The translations under genes and the position numbers were made by a program. From JANMJD01 sp963828405 (GTDB lineage: Bacteria; Actinomycetota; Acidimicrobiia; Acidimicrobiales; Ilumatobacteraceae), in NCBI GenBank assembly GCA_963828405.1, contig CAWHEG010000031.1, positions 3,162,001 to 3,226,000 on the forward strand: a stretch of DNA of 64,000 nt, written 5' to 3'. Below are positions 8,748 to 17,896 of the stretch, piece after piece. Under the pieces are notes generated by a model that worked only from the letters and a program-made list of their open reading frames with translations, ran no database searches and was not told the DNA's origin. The first letter of the stretch is position 1, and each line of letters begins with the position of its first letter.

Positions 8748-9758
8748 CTACAGGCCGCGGTCGAGCAGCATCGCATCGCCGAACGACAGGAAGCGGTATC
8801 CCTCGGTCAGGGCGTTGTCGTACAGCGTGCGCCAGCGGGCCCCGACGAAGGCGTCGATCATCATCAACAGCGTGGTGCGCGGCAGGTGGAAGTTGGTCAT
8901 CAGCAGGTCGACGACCTGCCAATCGTAGGGCCGGTGGATGAACAGCCTGGTCCGCCCTTCGGGCTTGCCGAACAGCGCCGCCGACTCCAACGCGCGCACC
9001 GCCGTGGTGCCGACCGCCACCACCCGGCGGGCCTCGCGGCAGCGTTCGGCCGTCTCGGCCGGGACGCGGTAACGCTCGGAGTGCATCGGGTGGTCCGTCG
9101 GATCGCTCGCCGAGATCGGCTGGAAGGTGTCGAGGCCGACGACCAGTTCGACGTGGGCGAGGCCGACCCCGGCGCCTGCCAGGGCATCGAGGAGGTAGGG
9201 GGTGAAGTGCAGCCCGGCCGTCGGCGCCGCAGCCGAACCCGGCTCGTTGGCGTAGACGGTCTGATAGCGCTCGGGGCTGGCCAACGGCGTCGTGATGTAC
9301 GGCGGCAGGGGCATCTCGCCGTGGGAGGCGAGCAGCGTGAGGGGGTCCCCGTCGCCGAGGATCGTCACCCGCAGCGTGTCACCTGCCGCGGTCCGCTCCC
9401 CGACCTCGACGAGCTCCGTTCCCCCGGCCGTGGTCAGCCGTTCCCCCGGCCGCAGCTTGCGGGCCGGGCGTGCCAGGGCCTCCCACTCCCGCCGGTGCGG
9501 GTCGAGCGGGTCGAGCAGCAGCACCTCGGCCGCTCCCCCGGTCGCCCGGAGCAGGCGCAGGCGGGCGGGGATCACCCGCGACTCGTTGACGACGAGCAGA
9601 TCGCCCTCGGCGAGGAGTCCGACCAGATCGCGCACGTGGAGGTGTCCGGGCGCCGCCGTGCCGCGGTCGACGAGCAGTCTGGCTGCGTCGCGCGGTTCGA
9701 TCGGCCGTTGGGCGATGCGCTCGACCGGCAGTTCGTAGTCGAAGTCGGCGACATGCAC
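8748..9758 (-). CDS. queA: S-adenosylmethionine:tRNA ribosyltransferase-isomerase
   Basis: Transfers and rearranges the ribosyl group of SAM onto preQ1 in tRNA to form epoxyqueuosine. From the GTG at 9758 the product is 336 residues, close to the family length. It begins VHVADFDYELPVERIAQRPI and carries LLVVNESRVIPARL, GSAAAPTAGLHFT and NFHLPRTTLLMMIDAFVG, all family blocks. No in-frame ATG gives this N-terminus, and the upstream open frame is unrelated. It lies between the AlkB-like gene (12 bases upstream) and tgt, so both late queuosine genes sit together. Confidence 0.93.
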   Translation of the reverse strand: MHVADFDYELPVERIAQRPIEPRDAARLLVDRGTAAPGHLHVRDLVGLLAEGDLLVVNESRVIPARLRLLRATGGAAEVLLLDPLDPHRREWEALARPARKLRPGERLTTAGGTELVEVGERTAAGDTLRVTILGDGDPLTLLASHGEMPLPPYITTPLASPERYQTVYANEPGSAAAPTAGLHFTPYLLDALAGAGVGLAHVELVVGLDTFQPISASDPTDHPMHSERYRVPAETAERCREARRVVAVGTTAVRALESAALFGKPEGRTRLFIHRPYDWQVVDLLMTNFHLPRTTLLMMIDAFVGARWRTLYDNALTEGYRFLSFGDAMLLDRGL

Positions 9759-9769
9759 GACCCGACAGG

Positions 9770-10516
9770 CTACGCCCGGCGGCGGGCACCTCCGCCGGGG
9801 CGGGACGGGAGCCCGGCGCGCTCCCCGGATGGAACCGCCCGCAACCCCGGCCGTCGGGGGCCGTCGCCGAACTGGCGTCCGTCGGAGTACCCGGGGTTGG
9901 TGTCGGGACGGCCCCGGCGCGCCGTCCAGCGCCAGGTGAGTGAGATCCGGGGCTCGTCGGTCGCGGTGGCCGGGATACCGTGCAGCCAGTCGCGTTGGCA
10001 TCTCCCGCCCATCACGAGCAGGTCGCCGCGGCCGGGGAGGAGCACGATGTCGTCCGCCGATTCCCCGGGCCGGGTGAGGTCCCTGTGGTTCGCATCGGGG
10101 CCCCGCCGGCGCAGGACGAAGGGCCGGCGGACGCCGAGGACCGTGATGGCGATCAGGGTCTCGTCGAGCCACTTCATCTCGCGGTCGCTGTGCAGTCCCT
10201 GGTGGTCGTCGCCGTCGCGGTAGAGCAGGGCGGCCACCCCGGTGAAACGGACGCGGTAGGTGGCGTCGAGGTGCATGCCGGCCTGACGCACGGCGGCCGG
10301 GCCCGTCCCCAGGGGGATGGCGCCGCCCAGTCGTTTCTCGGGAACGTAGTGGTCGTAGCGCAGCACCTCGCGCTGCTCCCAGGCCACCGACGAACGGAGC
10401 TCCTCGAACAGTGGCTCGGGCTCCCGGACGAAGCCGGGGACCAGGTCGACCCACGACGTACCGTCGCCGAGGGCGATGCGCTCGGCCGGGGCGCGCCGGT
10501 CGATGCCCAGGTCCAC
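9770..10516 (-). CDS. AlkB-like 2-oxoglutarate/Fe(II) dioxygenase
   Basis: Probable oxidative DNA/RNA dealkylase of the AlkB superfamily, about 248 residues from the GTG at 10516. The iron ligands are visible as HSDRE (H-x-D, about residues 127-129) and the distal His in QRDWLHGIP. The 2-oxoglutarate arginine is in PRISLTWRW. The segment LLYRDGDDHQGLHSDREMKWL matches the AlkB core, and the nucleotide-recognition lid should lie N-terminal to it. The C-terminal 40 residues are Arg/Gly/Pro-rich and not part of the fold. Substrate cannot be told from sequence. It is divergent from the dienelactone hydrolase gene, with 57 bases between starts that should hold both promoters. Confidence 0.82.
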   Translation of the reverse strand: MDLGIDRRAPAERIALGDGTSWVDLVPGFVREPEPLFEELRSSVAWEQREVLRYDHYVPEKRLGGAIPLGTGPAAVRQAGMHLDATYRVRFTGVAALLYRDGDDHQGLHSDREMKWLDETLIAITVLGVRRPFVLRRRGPDANHRDLTRPGESADDIVLLPGRGDLLVMGGRCQRDWLHGIPATATDEPRISLTWRWTARRGRPDTNPGYSDGRQFGDGPRRPGLRAVPSGERAGLPSRPGGGARRRA

Positions 10517-10573
10517 GGGAGAGACGATAGGTCGGTTCGGGCCGCCCGTGCGCCGGCATGGCAGGATGCCCGG

Positions 10574-11275
10574 ATGACGATGACGCGTGTCGAGCAGGTG
10601 GGCCTGGACGGCGGGACGATGGACCTGTTCACCTGGGTGCCGGGCGCAGGCTCGGGTCCGGGGATCGTGCTGATCCAGGAGATCTTCGGCGTCGGCGCCT
10701 ACATCCGCGACGTCGCCGAGCGCCTGGCTGCGGCGGGTTATGTCGTGGGCGCGCCCGACGTGTTCTGGCGGTTCTCGCCCGGCTGGGCGGCGGGACACGA
10801 CGAGGCGGGGCTCACCGAGTCGTTCGCCAAGGTGCAGCAGCTCGACGTCGGCGCGGCGAGCGGCGACTGCTCCGCCGCCGTGGCCCATCTGGCGACGTTG
10901 CCCGAGGTCAGCGGCGGTGTCGGGGTGCTCGGCTTCTGCCTGGGAGGCACCCTGGCGTGGGCGGTGGCGGCCGCGGGTGGTCCGGCGTGCTGCGTGAGCT
11001 ACTACGGCTCGGGTGTTCCGTCGATGCTCGACCTCGTCGACGCGGTCACCTGCCCGACGCTGTTCCACTTCGGCAACGCCGATCCGTACCTGCCCGGCGA
11101 GGGGGTCGATGCGTTGAACGAGCGGATCGCCGGCAAGGCGAACTTCACGATCAACGTCGAGAACGCCGGCCACGCCTTCGACAACCACGCCAGTGAGATG
11201 TTCTACGAGGAGTCGGCCGCCAAGTCCGCCTGGGCCAAGACGATGGCCTTCCTCGGCACGCACCTTCCCGTGTAG
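10574..11275 (+). CDS. Dienelactone hydrolase family protein
   Basis: Cytoplasmic alpha/beta hydrolase of the dienelactone hydrolase type, 233 residues from ATG 10574. The nucleophile elbow is GFCLGG (Cys, about residues 121-126), with the acid in NADPYLPGEG and the histidine in NAGHAFDN, a complete Cys-Asp-His triad. The early segment IVLIQEIFGVGAYIRDVAERLA is typical. Family members hydrolyse dienelactones in chlorocatechol breakdown, but many act on other esters. No aromatic-degradation genes are nearby, so the substrate is unknown. It converges on selO, with about 90 bases between the stops. Confidence 0.88.
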   Translation: MTMTRVEQVGLDGGTMDLFTWVPGAGSGPGIVLIQEIFGVGAYIRDVAERLAAAGYVVGAPDVFWRFSPGWAAGHDEAGLTESFAKVQQLDVGAASGDCSAAVAHLATLPEVSGGVGVLGFCLGGTLAWAVAAAGGPACCVSYYGSGVPSMLDLVDAVTCPTLFHFGNADPYLPGEGVDALNERIAGKANFTINVENAGHAFDNHASEMFYEESAAKSAWAKTMAFLGTHLPV

Positions 11276-11319
11276 CTCCCGCTCGCGCCGACGGGCCCGT
11301 GGCCCACCCGGGCGACACC

Positions 11320-11379
11320 GGTCACGAGCTTCGCGGTCACGAGCTGCACGGTCACGAGCTGCACGGTCACGAGCTGCAC
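11320..11379. repeat. Four tandem 15-bp copies at the selO 3' end
   Basis: The unit ggtcacgagctgcac occurs three times exactly (11335, 11350, 11365) and once with changes (11320). The copy at 11365-11379 contains the last codons and stop of selO. Because 15 is a multiple of three, each further copy repeats a Pro-Cys-Ser-Ser-stop pattern in the selO frame (the outermost is Pro-Arg-Ser-Ser-stop). Confidence 0.92.
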
Positions 11380-12998
11380 GAGAGCATCGAGCAGCCCACC
11401 TTGTGCCGGGCCCACTCCGGCCGCCGGGCGGCGTACCGTTCCCGGTCGGGTTGATCGTCGTACGGCCGGCGCAGGACGTCGAGCAGTTCGTGGACGCCGC
11501 CGACGTCGCCGGCCTCGGCCTGGTCGATGGCCTCCTGGGCGAGGTAGTTGCGCAGCACGAACCGCGGGTTGAGCGCGTTCATCACCGCCCGGCGAGCGAC
11601 GGTGTCGACCACGCCCCCGTGGCGGACCCGGGCACCCCAGGAGCGCAACCAGGCGAGCCAGGCGGCCCGCACCTCGCCGGTGAAGGCTTCGGAGTCGTAC
11701 CACGACCCGGCGAGCGGAGCGAGCAGCGAGGCATCGTCGGCGGCCTCGCCGACCGGGACGTCAGCGAGGCCGCGCAGCAGGATCAGGTAGTCGGTCTCGC
11801 ACCGCTGGAGCAGTGCGATCAGCTCACGGATCAGCTCGGCGTCACCCTCGCCCTGCGGCACCCCCCAACCGAGTCGGGCAGCGGTCATCTCGAGGTAGAG
11901 CACCTGGTAGGAGCTCATGTAGTGGTCGAGCGCCTCCTGCAACGGAGCCGTCTCGCCGGTGAGGGCGACCAGTGCGTTGGCCAGCTGGGCCAGGTTCCAG
12001 CCGGCGATCGTCGGCTGGGCCCCGTAGCGGTACCGGCGTCCGCCGGCATCGGTCGTGTTGGGGGTCCAGCCGGGGTCGAAGTCCTCCAGCCAGCCATAGG
12101 GGCCGTAGTCGATCGTCAACCCGAGGATCGACATGTTGTCGGTGTTCAACACGCCGTGGACGAAGCCCACACGCATCCAGTCCACCACGAGGCGGGCGGT
12201 CCTGCGGCAGACCTCGGCGAACAACCCCACCGCCTGGTCCGCCGTCGAGCGCCCGGCCGCACACAGGCCCGGGAAGTCGTTGGCCACGGTGTACTCGACG
12301 AGCGCGGCGAGCAGCGCCACGTCACCGCGTGCAGCGGGGAGCTCGAAGTTGCCGAAGCGGGTGAACGACGGTGCCACCCGGCAGACGACGGCGCCGGGCT
12401 CCGGCCGTGGGTGACCGTCGTAGAGCATGTCGCGCACGACGGCGTCACCCGTGGCCACGAGCGACAGGGCGCGGGTGGTGGGCACGCCGAGGTGGTGCAT
12501 CGCCTCGCTGCACAGGAACTCGCGGATCGACGATCGCAGCACGGCACGACCGTCGGCGCCACGCGAGTACGGGGTCGGTCCGGCGCCCTTGAGCTGCAGC
12601 GTCCAGGGACCCTCGGGCGTGGCGACCGCCCCGAGGGCGAGCGCCCGGCCGTCGCCGAGCTGGCCCGCCCAGTTACCGAACTGGTGCCCGCCGTAGCACA
12701 TCGCATACGGGTCGGCGCCGGCCGGCACCCGGTGCCCGGCGAAGACGTCGGCGAAGTCCTGCGAATCGCACACCTCGGCAGCGAGACCGAGCATCTCGGC
12801 GACCTCGGGCGACCAGACCAAGGTGTGGGGCCCGGTGACGGGCGTCGGCGCCACCCGGCTGTAGGCCGCCCTGGCGACCTGCCGGCGACGGTTCGAGATG
12901 TCGGGATCGGCGGGCAGGGCGCGTGTGAACCTGTGGTCCCAGCGGAGGTCGTCGAGCGGGAGCACCGGCGCAGCGTCCACAGCGGTCACCCGCTCCAC
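11367..12998 (-). CDS. selO: SelO/YdiU protein adenylyltransferase
   Basis: SelO pseudokinase, which transfers AMP to Ser/Thr/Tyr of target proteins, reportedly in oxidative-stress response. The 543-residue length is in the family range. Core blocks are present: AMCYGGHQFGNWAGQLGDGR, the nucleotide-binding segment LQLKGAGPTPYSRGADGRAV with the following SSIREFL, and the metal-binding area GVLNTDNMSILGLTIDYGPY. The protein ends Cys-Ser-Met-Leu-Ser-Cys-Ser-Ser. The Cys third from the end matches the position of selenocysteine in eukaryotic SelO. The start is taken as GTG 12998, and the next in-frame GTG is also possible. The stop lies within a tandem repeat. Confidence 0.93.
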   Translation of the reverse strand: MERVTAVDAAPVLPLDDLRWDHRFTRALPADPDISNRRRQVARAAYSRVAPTPVTGPHTLVWSPEVAEMLGLAAEVCDSQDFADVFAGHRVPAGADPYAMCYGGHQFGNWAGQLGDGRALALGAVATPEGPWTLQLKGAGPTPYSRGADGRAVLRSSIREFLCSEAMHHLGVPTTRALSLVATGDAVVRDMLYDGHPRPEPGAVVCRVAPSFTRFGNFELPAARGDVALLAALVEYTVANDFPGLCAAGRSTADQAVGLFAEVCRRTARLVVDWMRVGFVHGVLNTDNMSILGLTIDYGPYGWLEDFDPGWTPNTTDAGGRRYRYGAQPTIAGWNLAQLANALVALTGETAPLQEALDHYMSSYQVLYLEMTAARLGWGVPQGEGDAELIRELIALLQRCETDYLILLRGLADVPVGEAADDASLLAPLAGSWYDSEAFTGEVRAAWLAWLRSWGARVRHGGVVDTVARRAVMNALNPRFVLRNYLAQEAIDQAEAGDVGGVHELLDVLRRPYDDQPDRERYAARRPEWARHKVGCSMLSCSS

Positions 12999-13016
12999 GC
13001 TAGGCCGACTGGAGCC

Positions 13017-14043
<1,027 letters not shown>

Positions 14044-14051
<8 letters not shown>

Positions 14052-14637
14052 GTCGGGCCCCCAGGGACTTCAGCGCCTCACGCAGCAGCGTCGACGAATC
14101 GACGTCGGTCGGCAGCTCGCGCAACGTCTCGGCGATCTCCTGGGGGGTGTAGCCCAGCCCGCCGAGTGCCTCGCGCACGTCATTGACGACCGAACCCGCC
14201 GGGCCGCCGACCGTGCCGATCGGGTCGATCACCGGCAGCGAGAGGCGGTTCTTCAGCTCGACGAGGAGCCGCTCTGCCGTCTTCTTGCCGACGCCTGGGA
14301 CGAGGGTGAGCGCCGCCAGATCGGTGTTGATGACGATGTCGACGAGCGCACGGGGATGGTGCGTGCCGAGGATGGCCATGGCCAGCGCCGGGCCGACCCC
14401 GTGGGTGGCGACGAGCACCTCGAACGTCGCCCGCTCGTCGCGGGCGAGGAACCCGAACAGCGTCTGGGCGTCCTCGCGGATGTGGTGGTGCACATGGAGG
14501 AAGGCCGTCGAGGAGGGTTCGAGCTCGGCCAGCGTGCGCGGGGTGACCGTGACGAGGTAGCCGACACCACCTGCCTCGACCAGCACGGTGGAGTCGCCCG
14601 TGCGCTCGAGCACCGTGCCGCGCAGCGACCCGATCAT
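14044..14637 (-). CDS. ruvA: Holliday junction branch migration protein RuvA
   Basis: Tetrameric junction-recognition subunit of RuvAB, 197 residues from ATG 14637. Domain I is an OB fold beginning MIGSLRGTVLERTGDSTVLV. Domain II carries helix-hairpin-helix motifs (THGVGPALAMAILGTH and LVPGVGKKTAERLLVELKNR). The C-terminal domain III that touches RuvB contains REALGGLGYTPQEIAETL. Start and stop overlap the neighbours (ATGA with ruvC, 8 bases with ruvB), so ruvC-ruvA-ruvB is a tightly coupled unit. Confidence 0.97.
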
Positions 14638-15176
14638 CGGCGGGCCCCGAGCGCCGCGGCGATCTTGGCACGCATCGGAGCGACCGCCAGATGGCACAGG
14701 GCGAGCGCCGCGGCGTCGGCCGCGTCGGCCGGCTTGGGTAGGGCCGCCAGCCCGAGCCTGGTCTGCACCATCCGTCCGACGGCATCCTTCGGGGCCGCGC
14801 CCCAACCGGTGATCGACTCCTTCACCTGGTTCGGGGAGTACTGCACGACCTCGCAGCCCCACAGCGCGGCTTCGGCCAGCGCCAGACCGCTCGCCTGCCC
14901 GACGCTCATCGCCGTGCGCACGTTGACCTGGAAGAACACGTGCTCGACGGCGACGGAGGCCGGGCGGAACTCGCGGAGCAGTGCGGCGAGCTCGACCCGC
15001 AGCGCGGCGAGCCGCTGAGGCAGCGGCATCGTCGGCGGGGTGCGCAGGACGCCGAGCGACACCGCAGTCGCCGTTCGCCCGGTACCGCCATCGATCACGG
15101 CGTAGCCGCAGCGGGTGAGGCCGGGGTCGATGCCCAGCACCCGGCCGCTGACGAGTTCCCGGTCGGCGTCGAACAC
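14634..15176 (-). CDS. ruvC: Holliday junction resolvase RuvC
   Basis: Dimeric RNase H-fold nuclease that cuts Holliday junctions. From the GTG at 15176 it is 180 residues, the usual length. The catalytic acidic residues are in VLGIDPGLTRCGYAV (first Asp), SVAVEHVFFQ (Glu), and PADAADAAALALCHLA (two Asp). The open frame extends further upstream, but that part has no family similarity. The GTG just after a GTACGC context is the best start. It overlaps ruvA by 4 bases. Confidence 0.94.
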   Translation of the reverse strand: MFDADRELVSGRVLGIDPGLTRCGYAVIDGGTGRTATAVSLGVLRTPPTMPLPQRLAALRVELAALLREFRPASVAVEHVFFQVNVRTAMSVGQASGLALAEAALWGCEVVQYSPNQVKESITGWGAAPKDAVGRMVQTRLGLAALPKPADAADAAALALCHLAVAPMRAKIAAALGARR

Positions 15177-15240
15177 GCGTACGAGCGTATCCGCGTCCGC
15201 GTCGCCGGACGCGGATGCCCGGATGTGGCGTCGGGCGGGC

Positions 15241-16485
15241 TCACGACCCGGTCGCCCGGCGGGCGGCTGCCCGTCCCGACGCCGCGCTGGCATCGGCGAG
15301 CAGGCCGTCGGGGCCGACCCAATCACCGGCGATCGACACGTCGGCGAGGCCGAGCCCGTCGACACCCGGCCGGCCGGCGAGGCCGCCGTGGACGGCCAGC
15401 GGCACCCCGTGGTAGACGGTCGAGCGGGCCAGGTAGCGCTCGACGACGACATCGGCGTCACGCACCCCGGCGACGGTGGCGAGTTCGCGGAACTCGGCGC
15501 GGGTGGTCGCGTGGGCCGGCGGCTCCTCCCCGGGCCGCAGGTAGCGCATCACCGACAGCAGCGCGCCACCGTCGGGGGCGAGGCGGGCCGTCGGCGCGTG
15601 CAGCGACAGGTACAGCGGGCGGTCCGCACCGAGGATGAACGACCGCTCGGGCACCCGGCGCAGCGCCAGATCGAGGCAGGCCGCCTCGACGGGCGGACCG
15701 AGCCGTTCGGCGCCGCCCACCGGTCGGCAGCAGAGCCGGGCGGCAACCCCCGGACCGCCGGTGGCGATGACCACGTGGCGAGCCTCGAGGCTGGTCCCGT
15801 CGGCGAGGTGGACGGCGACACCGCTCCCGGCGTCGACGGAGGCCACCTCGACGTGCTCGCGCACGACACCACGGTTCGACTGGACGACGCCGCGCAGCCC
15901 GTCGACGATCGTCCGCCAGCCCCCATCGAGGTACCGCACGCCCGTGGTGACACCCGACTTCACCTGCGCAGCGGCGACGCCGGCATCCATCGAATCGGGA
16001 AGGTCGGTGTAGGTGCTCAACCGGACCAGGGCATGGAGCAGCCGGGCGAGGTCACGCGGCTGGTCGGCGAGCCACTCGCCGACGGTACGACCGACGAGCG
16101 GTCGGGTGTCGAGCCTGGCGATCCCGCCGAGCCAGCGGGCGGCACGCAGCTTGCCGGCGATGCCCAGCCCGGACGTGGTCAGTAGGGACCTGGCACCGCT
16201 CGGGAAGCCGTGCAGCTCCTCGCCCACCTGATAGACGCCACCGGCGGTGGGCGGGATTCCACCAGGAGCGGCGATGCCGAAGTCGGCGAGCGCGGTGTGC
16301 AGCGCTCCCCCGATGTAGACGGCGTGCGGCCCGGTGTTGAACAGGTACCCCCCGTTCTCGGAGGTGCGCGCCCGGCCCCCGACGCCGTGGGCGTCGAGCA
16401 CCTCCACCCTCTGCCCGGCCCGGGCCGCCTCGGCCGCCGCACACAGACCGGCGATCCCGCCACCGACCACGATCGTGTCGATCAT
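15241..16485 (-). CDS. FAD-dependent oxidoreductase (amine oxidase/phytoene desaturase-like)
   Basis: 414-residue flavoprotein with an N-terminal dinucleotide-binding fold: IVVGGGIAGLCAAAEAARAG (residues 5-24), then the acidic ribose contact in VEVLDAHGVGGRARTSE with the GG-doublet (GGRA) typical of the amine oxidase/phytoene desaturase superfamily. A C-terminal FAD block reads LADVSIAGDWVGPDGLLADA. There is no signal peptide or TM helix. Substrate is unknown; protoporphyrinogen oxidase-like and carotenoid-type enzymes share this fold. It sits between peroxiredoxin and ruvC, 64 bases upstream of ruvC, an insertion into the usual yebC-ruvC adjacency. Confidence 0.85.
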   Translation of the reverse strand: MIDTIVVGGGIAGLCAAAEAARAGQRVEVLDAHGVGGRARTSENGGYLFNTGPHAVYIGGALHTALADFGIAAPGGIPPTAGGVYQVGEELHGFPSGARSLLTTSGLGIAGKLRAARWLGGIARLDTRPLVGRTVGEWLADQPRDLARLLHALVRLSTYTDLPDSMDAGVAAAQVKSGVTTGVRYLDGGWRTIVDGLRGVVQSNRGVVREHVEVASVDAGSGVAVHLADGTSLEARHVVIATGGPGVAARLCCRPVGGAERLGPPVEAACLDLALRRVPERSFILGADRPLYLSLHAPTARLAPDGGALLSVMRYLRPGEEPPAHATTRAEFRELATVAGVRDADVVVERYLARSTVYHGVPLAVHGGLAGRPGVDGLGLADVSIAGDWVGPDGLLADASAASGRAAARRATGS

Positions 16486-16500
16486 CGTTCACCCCTTAGA

Positions 16501-16548
16501 ATCCACCCGGCCATCCACCCGGCCATCCACCCGGCCATCCACCCGGCC
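16501..16548. repeat. Four tandem 12-bp copies in the peroxiredoxin/oxidoreductase gap
   Basis: The unit atccacccggcc is repeated four times exactly, then a decayed fifth copy follows. It fills most of the 91-base gap between the oxidoreductase start and the peroxiredoxin stop. It has no spacers, so it is not a CRISPR, and no hairpin is obvious. Confidence 0.9.
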
Positions 16549-16576
16549 ATCCGCTCGGGCCGCGTGGCTTGTCCGG

Positions 16577-17040
16577 CTACAGCTTCTTGAGCACCCCGAC
16601 CAGCTCGGAGACCGGGCGGTAGGTCAGCCCGGCGATGGCCCGGTGGGCGTAGCGCACCACACCGTCGCCATCGATCACGAAGACGCTCCTGCGGGGGAAG
16701 CCGAGGGGGCCGAGCGTGGCGTAGAGCGCGGCGACCTCCTTGTTGGTGTCGGCGAGCAGCGGGAACCTGAAACCGTGCTTGGCCGCGAACCGGGCGTGGC
16801 TCTCGATGTCCTGGGCCGACAGAGCGAGCACCTGGGCGTCGAGCTCGGCGAACTCGGCCAGATCGTCGTTGTACGAGTTGAGCTGCTTCGTGCACACCGG
16901 TGTGTCGTCGCCCGGGTAGAAGACGAGGATCACCGGGCTCCCACGGAAGTCGGCGAGGTGGTAGTCCCGCGCTCCCCGCCGGAGTTGTCGGTGCCGGCCA
17001 GGGTGAAGTCGGGAGCGGGATCCCCGATGGCGACGCTCAT
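16577..17040 (-). CDS. Peroxiredoxin, BCP/AhpC-TSA type (frameshifted)
   Basis: Thiol peroxidase reducing hydroperoxides in the cytoplasm. The N-terminus (MSVAIGDPAPDFTLAGTDNSGG from ATG 17040) is in one frame. The body is in another and starts DYHLADFRGSPVILVFYPG. The frame changes at about 16965-16982 in a G-rich stretch, with a net change of one missing or two extra bases. The peroxidatic Cys is in DDTPVCTKQL. The position five residues later, where many BCP enzymes have the resolving Cys, is Asn, so it looks 1-Cys. After repair it is about 155 residues, normal for the family. It lies 3 bases after the yebC stop. Confidence 0.88.
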
Positions 17041-17042
17041 CG

Positions 17043-17792
17043 TCAGCCTCCGATCGATTCGAGGATGTCGTCGGAGATGTCGAAGTTGGCGAACACGTCC
17101 TGGACGTCGTCGTTGTCCTCGAGGGCGTCGACGATCCGCAGGATCTTGCGGGCCTCGTCGGTGTCGGTGACCTCGATGATGTTCGACGAGACCATCGTCG
17201 AGTCGGCCGACGAGACGGCGATGCCGGCCGCCTCGAGCGCCGCCTTGACGTCGAACGCCGCCTGCGGCTCGCACGACACCCGCCACGAATCCCCGTCGCG
17301 GACGATGTCGTCGGCGCCGGCCTCGAGTGCCGCGATCATCACCTCGTCCTCGTCGACGGCTCCGTCGGCGACGACGACGCCGCGCCGTGAGAACTGCCAG
17401 CTGACCGCGCCTGGTTCGGCCATCGATCCTCCCATCTTCGAAAAGACGTTGCGGACCTCGGCACCCGTGCGGTTGCGGTTGTCGGTGAGCACGTCGATCA
17501 TCAGGGCGACGCCGCCGGGCGCGTAGCCCTCGTAGGTGATCGCCTCGTAGTTGGCGCCCCCGTTGTCACCCGTCCCCCGCTTGATCGCCCGGTCGATGGC
17601 ATCGTTGGTCATCTGACCGGCCTTGGCCTTCTGGACCATCGTACGCAGCGTGGCGTTGGAGGTCGGGTCGCCACCCCCCTCGCGGGCGGCCACCTCGATC
17701 TGGCGGGCGAGCTTGTTGAACAGCTTGCCCCGAGCCTTGTCGGCCGCGCCCTTCTTGTGCTTGATGGTCGCCCATTTGGAGTGACCCGACAT
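17043..17792 (-). CDS. yebC: YebC/PmpR family regulator or translation factor
   Basis: 249-residue cytoplasmic protein of the YebC/TACO1 family. Members have been described both as DNA-binding regulators and as ribosome-associated factors that ease translation of difficult peptides. The N-terminus SGHSKWATIKHKKGAADKAR is nearly invariant, followed by GGGDPTSNATLR and the block YEGYAPGGVALMIDVLTDNRNRT. yebC upstream of ruvC is a widely conserved order. Here a peroxiredoxin and an oxidoreductase lie between them. It is divergent from the DUF1800 gene, with 104 bases between the starts. Confidence 0.95.
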   Translation of the reverse strand: MSGHSKWATIKHKKGAADKARGKLFNKLARQIEVAAREGGGDPTSNATLRTMVQKAKAGQMTNDAIDRAIKRGTGDNGGANYEAITYEGYAPGGVALMIDVLTDNRNRTGAEVRNVFSKMGGSMAEPGAVSWQFSRRGVVVADGAVDEDEVMIAALEAGADDIVRDGDSWRVSCEPQAAFDVKAALEAAGIAVSSADSTMVSSNIIEVTDTDEARKILRIVDALEDNDDVQDVFANFDISDDILESIGG

Positions 17793-17884
17793 GATCCCTC
17801 AGACCTCCTGGAGGAACTCGGCGTGGAGCAGGTCAGGCTACCCAATTCGGGCCTGTGCGATGCTTCCCGGCACTCGATCGAACA

Positions 17885-17890
17885 TACTGT
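17885..17890 (+). promoter_or_regulatory. Possible -10 element of a leaderless DUF1800 transcript
   Basis: TACTGT fits the TANNNT pattern and ends 6 bases before the ATG at 17897, which would put the transcription start on or next to the start codon. No good Shine-Dalgarno is properly spaced, and leaderless mRNAs are common in actinobacteria. This is inference from spacing only. Confidence 0.3.
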
Positions 17891-17896
17891 GGAGCG

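Noticed and set aside
11367..11369. TGA of selO read as selenocysteine
   Set aside because: The Cys corresponding to the eukaryotic selenocysteine is already present upstream of this stop. I saw no bacterial SECIS-like hairpin or sel genes here.
16501..16548. CRISPR-like repeat array
   Set aside because: Units are contiguous with no spacers and no cas genes are near, so it is a simple tandem repeat.
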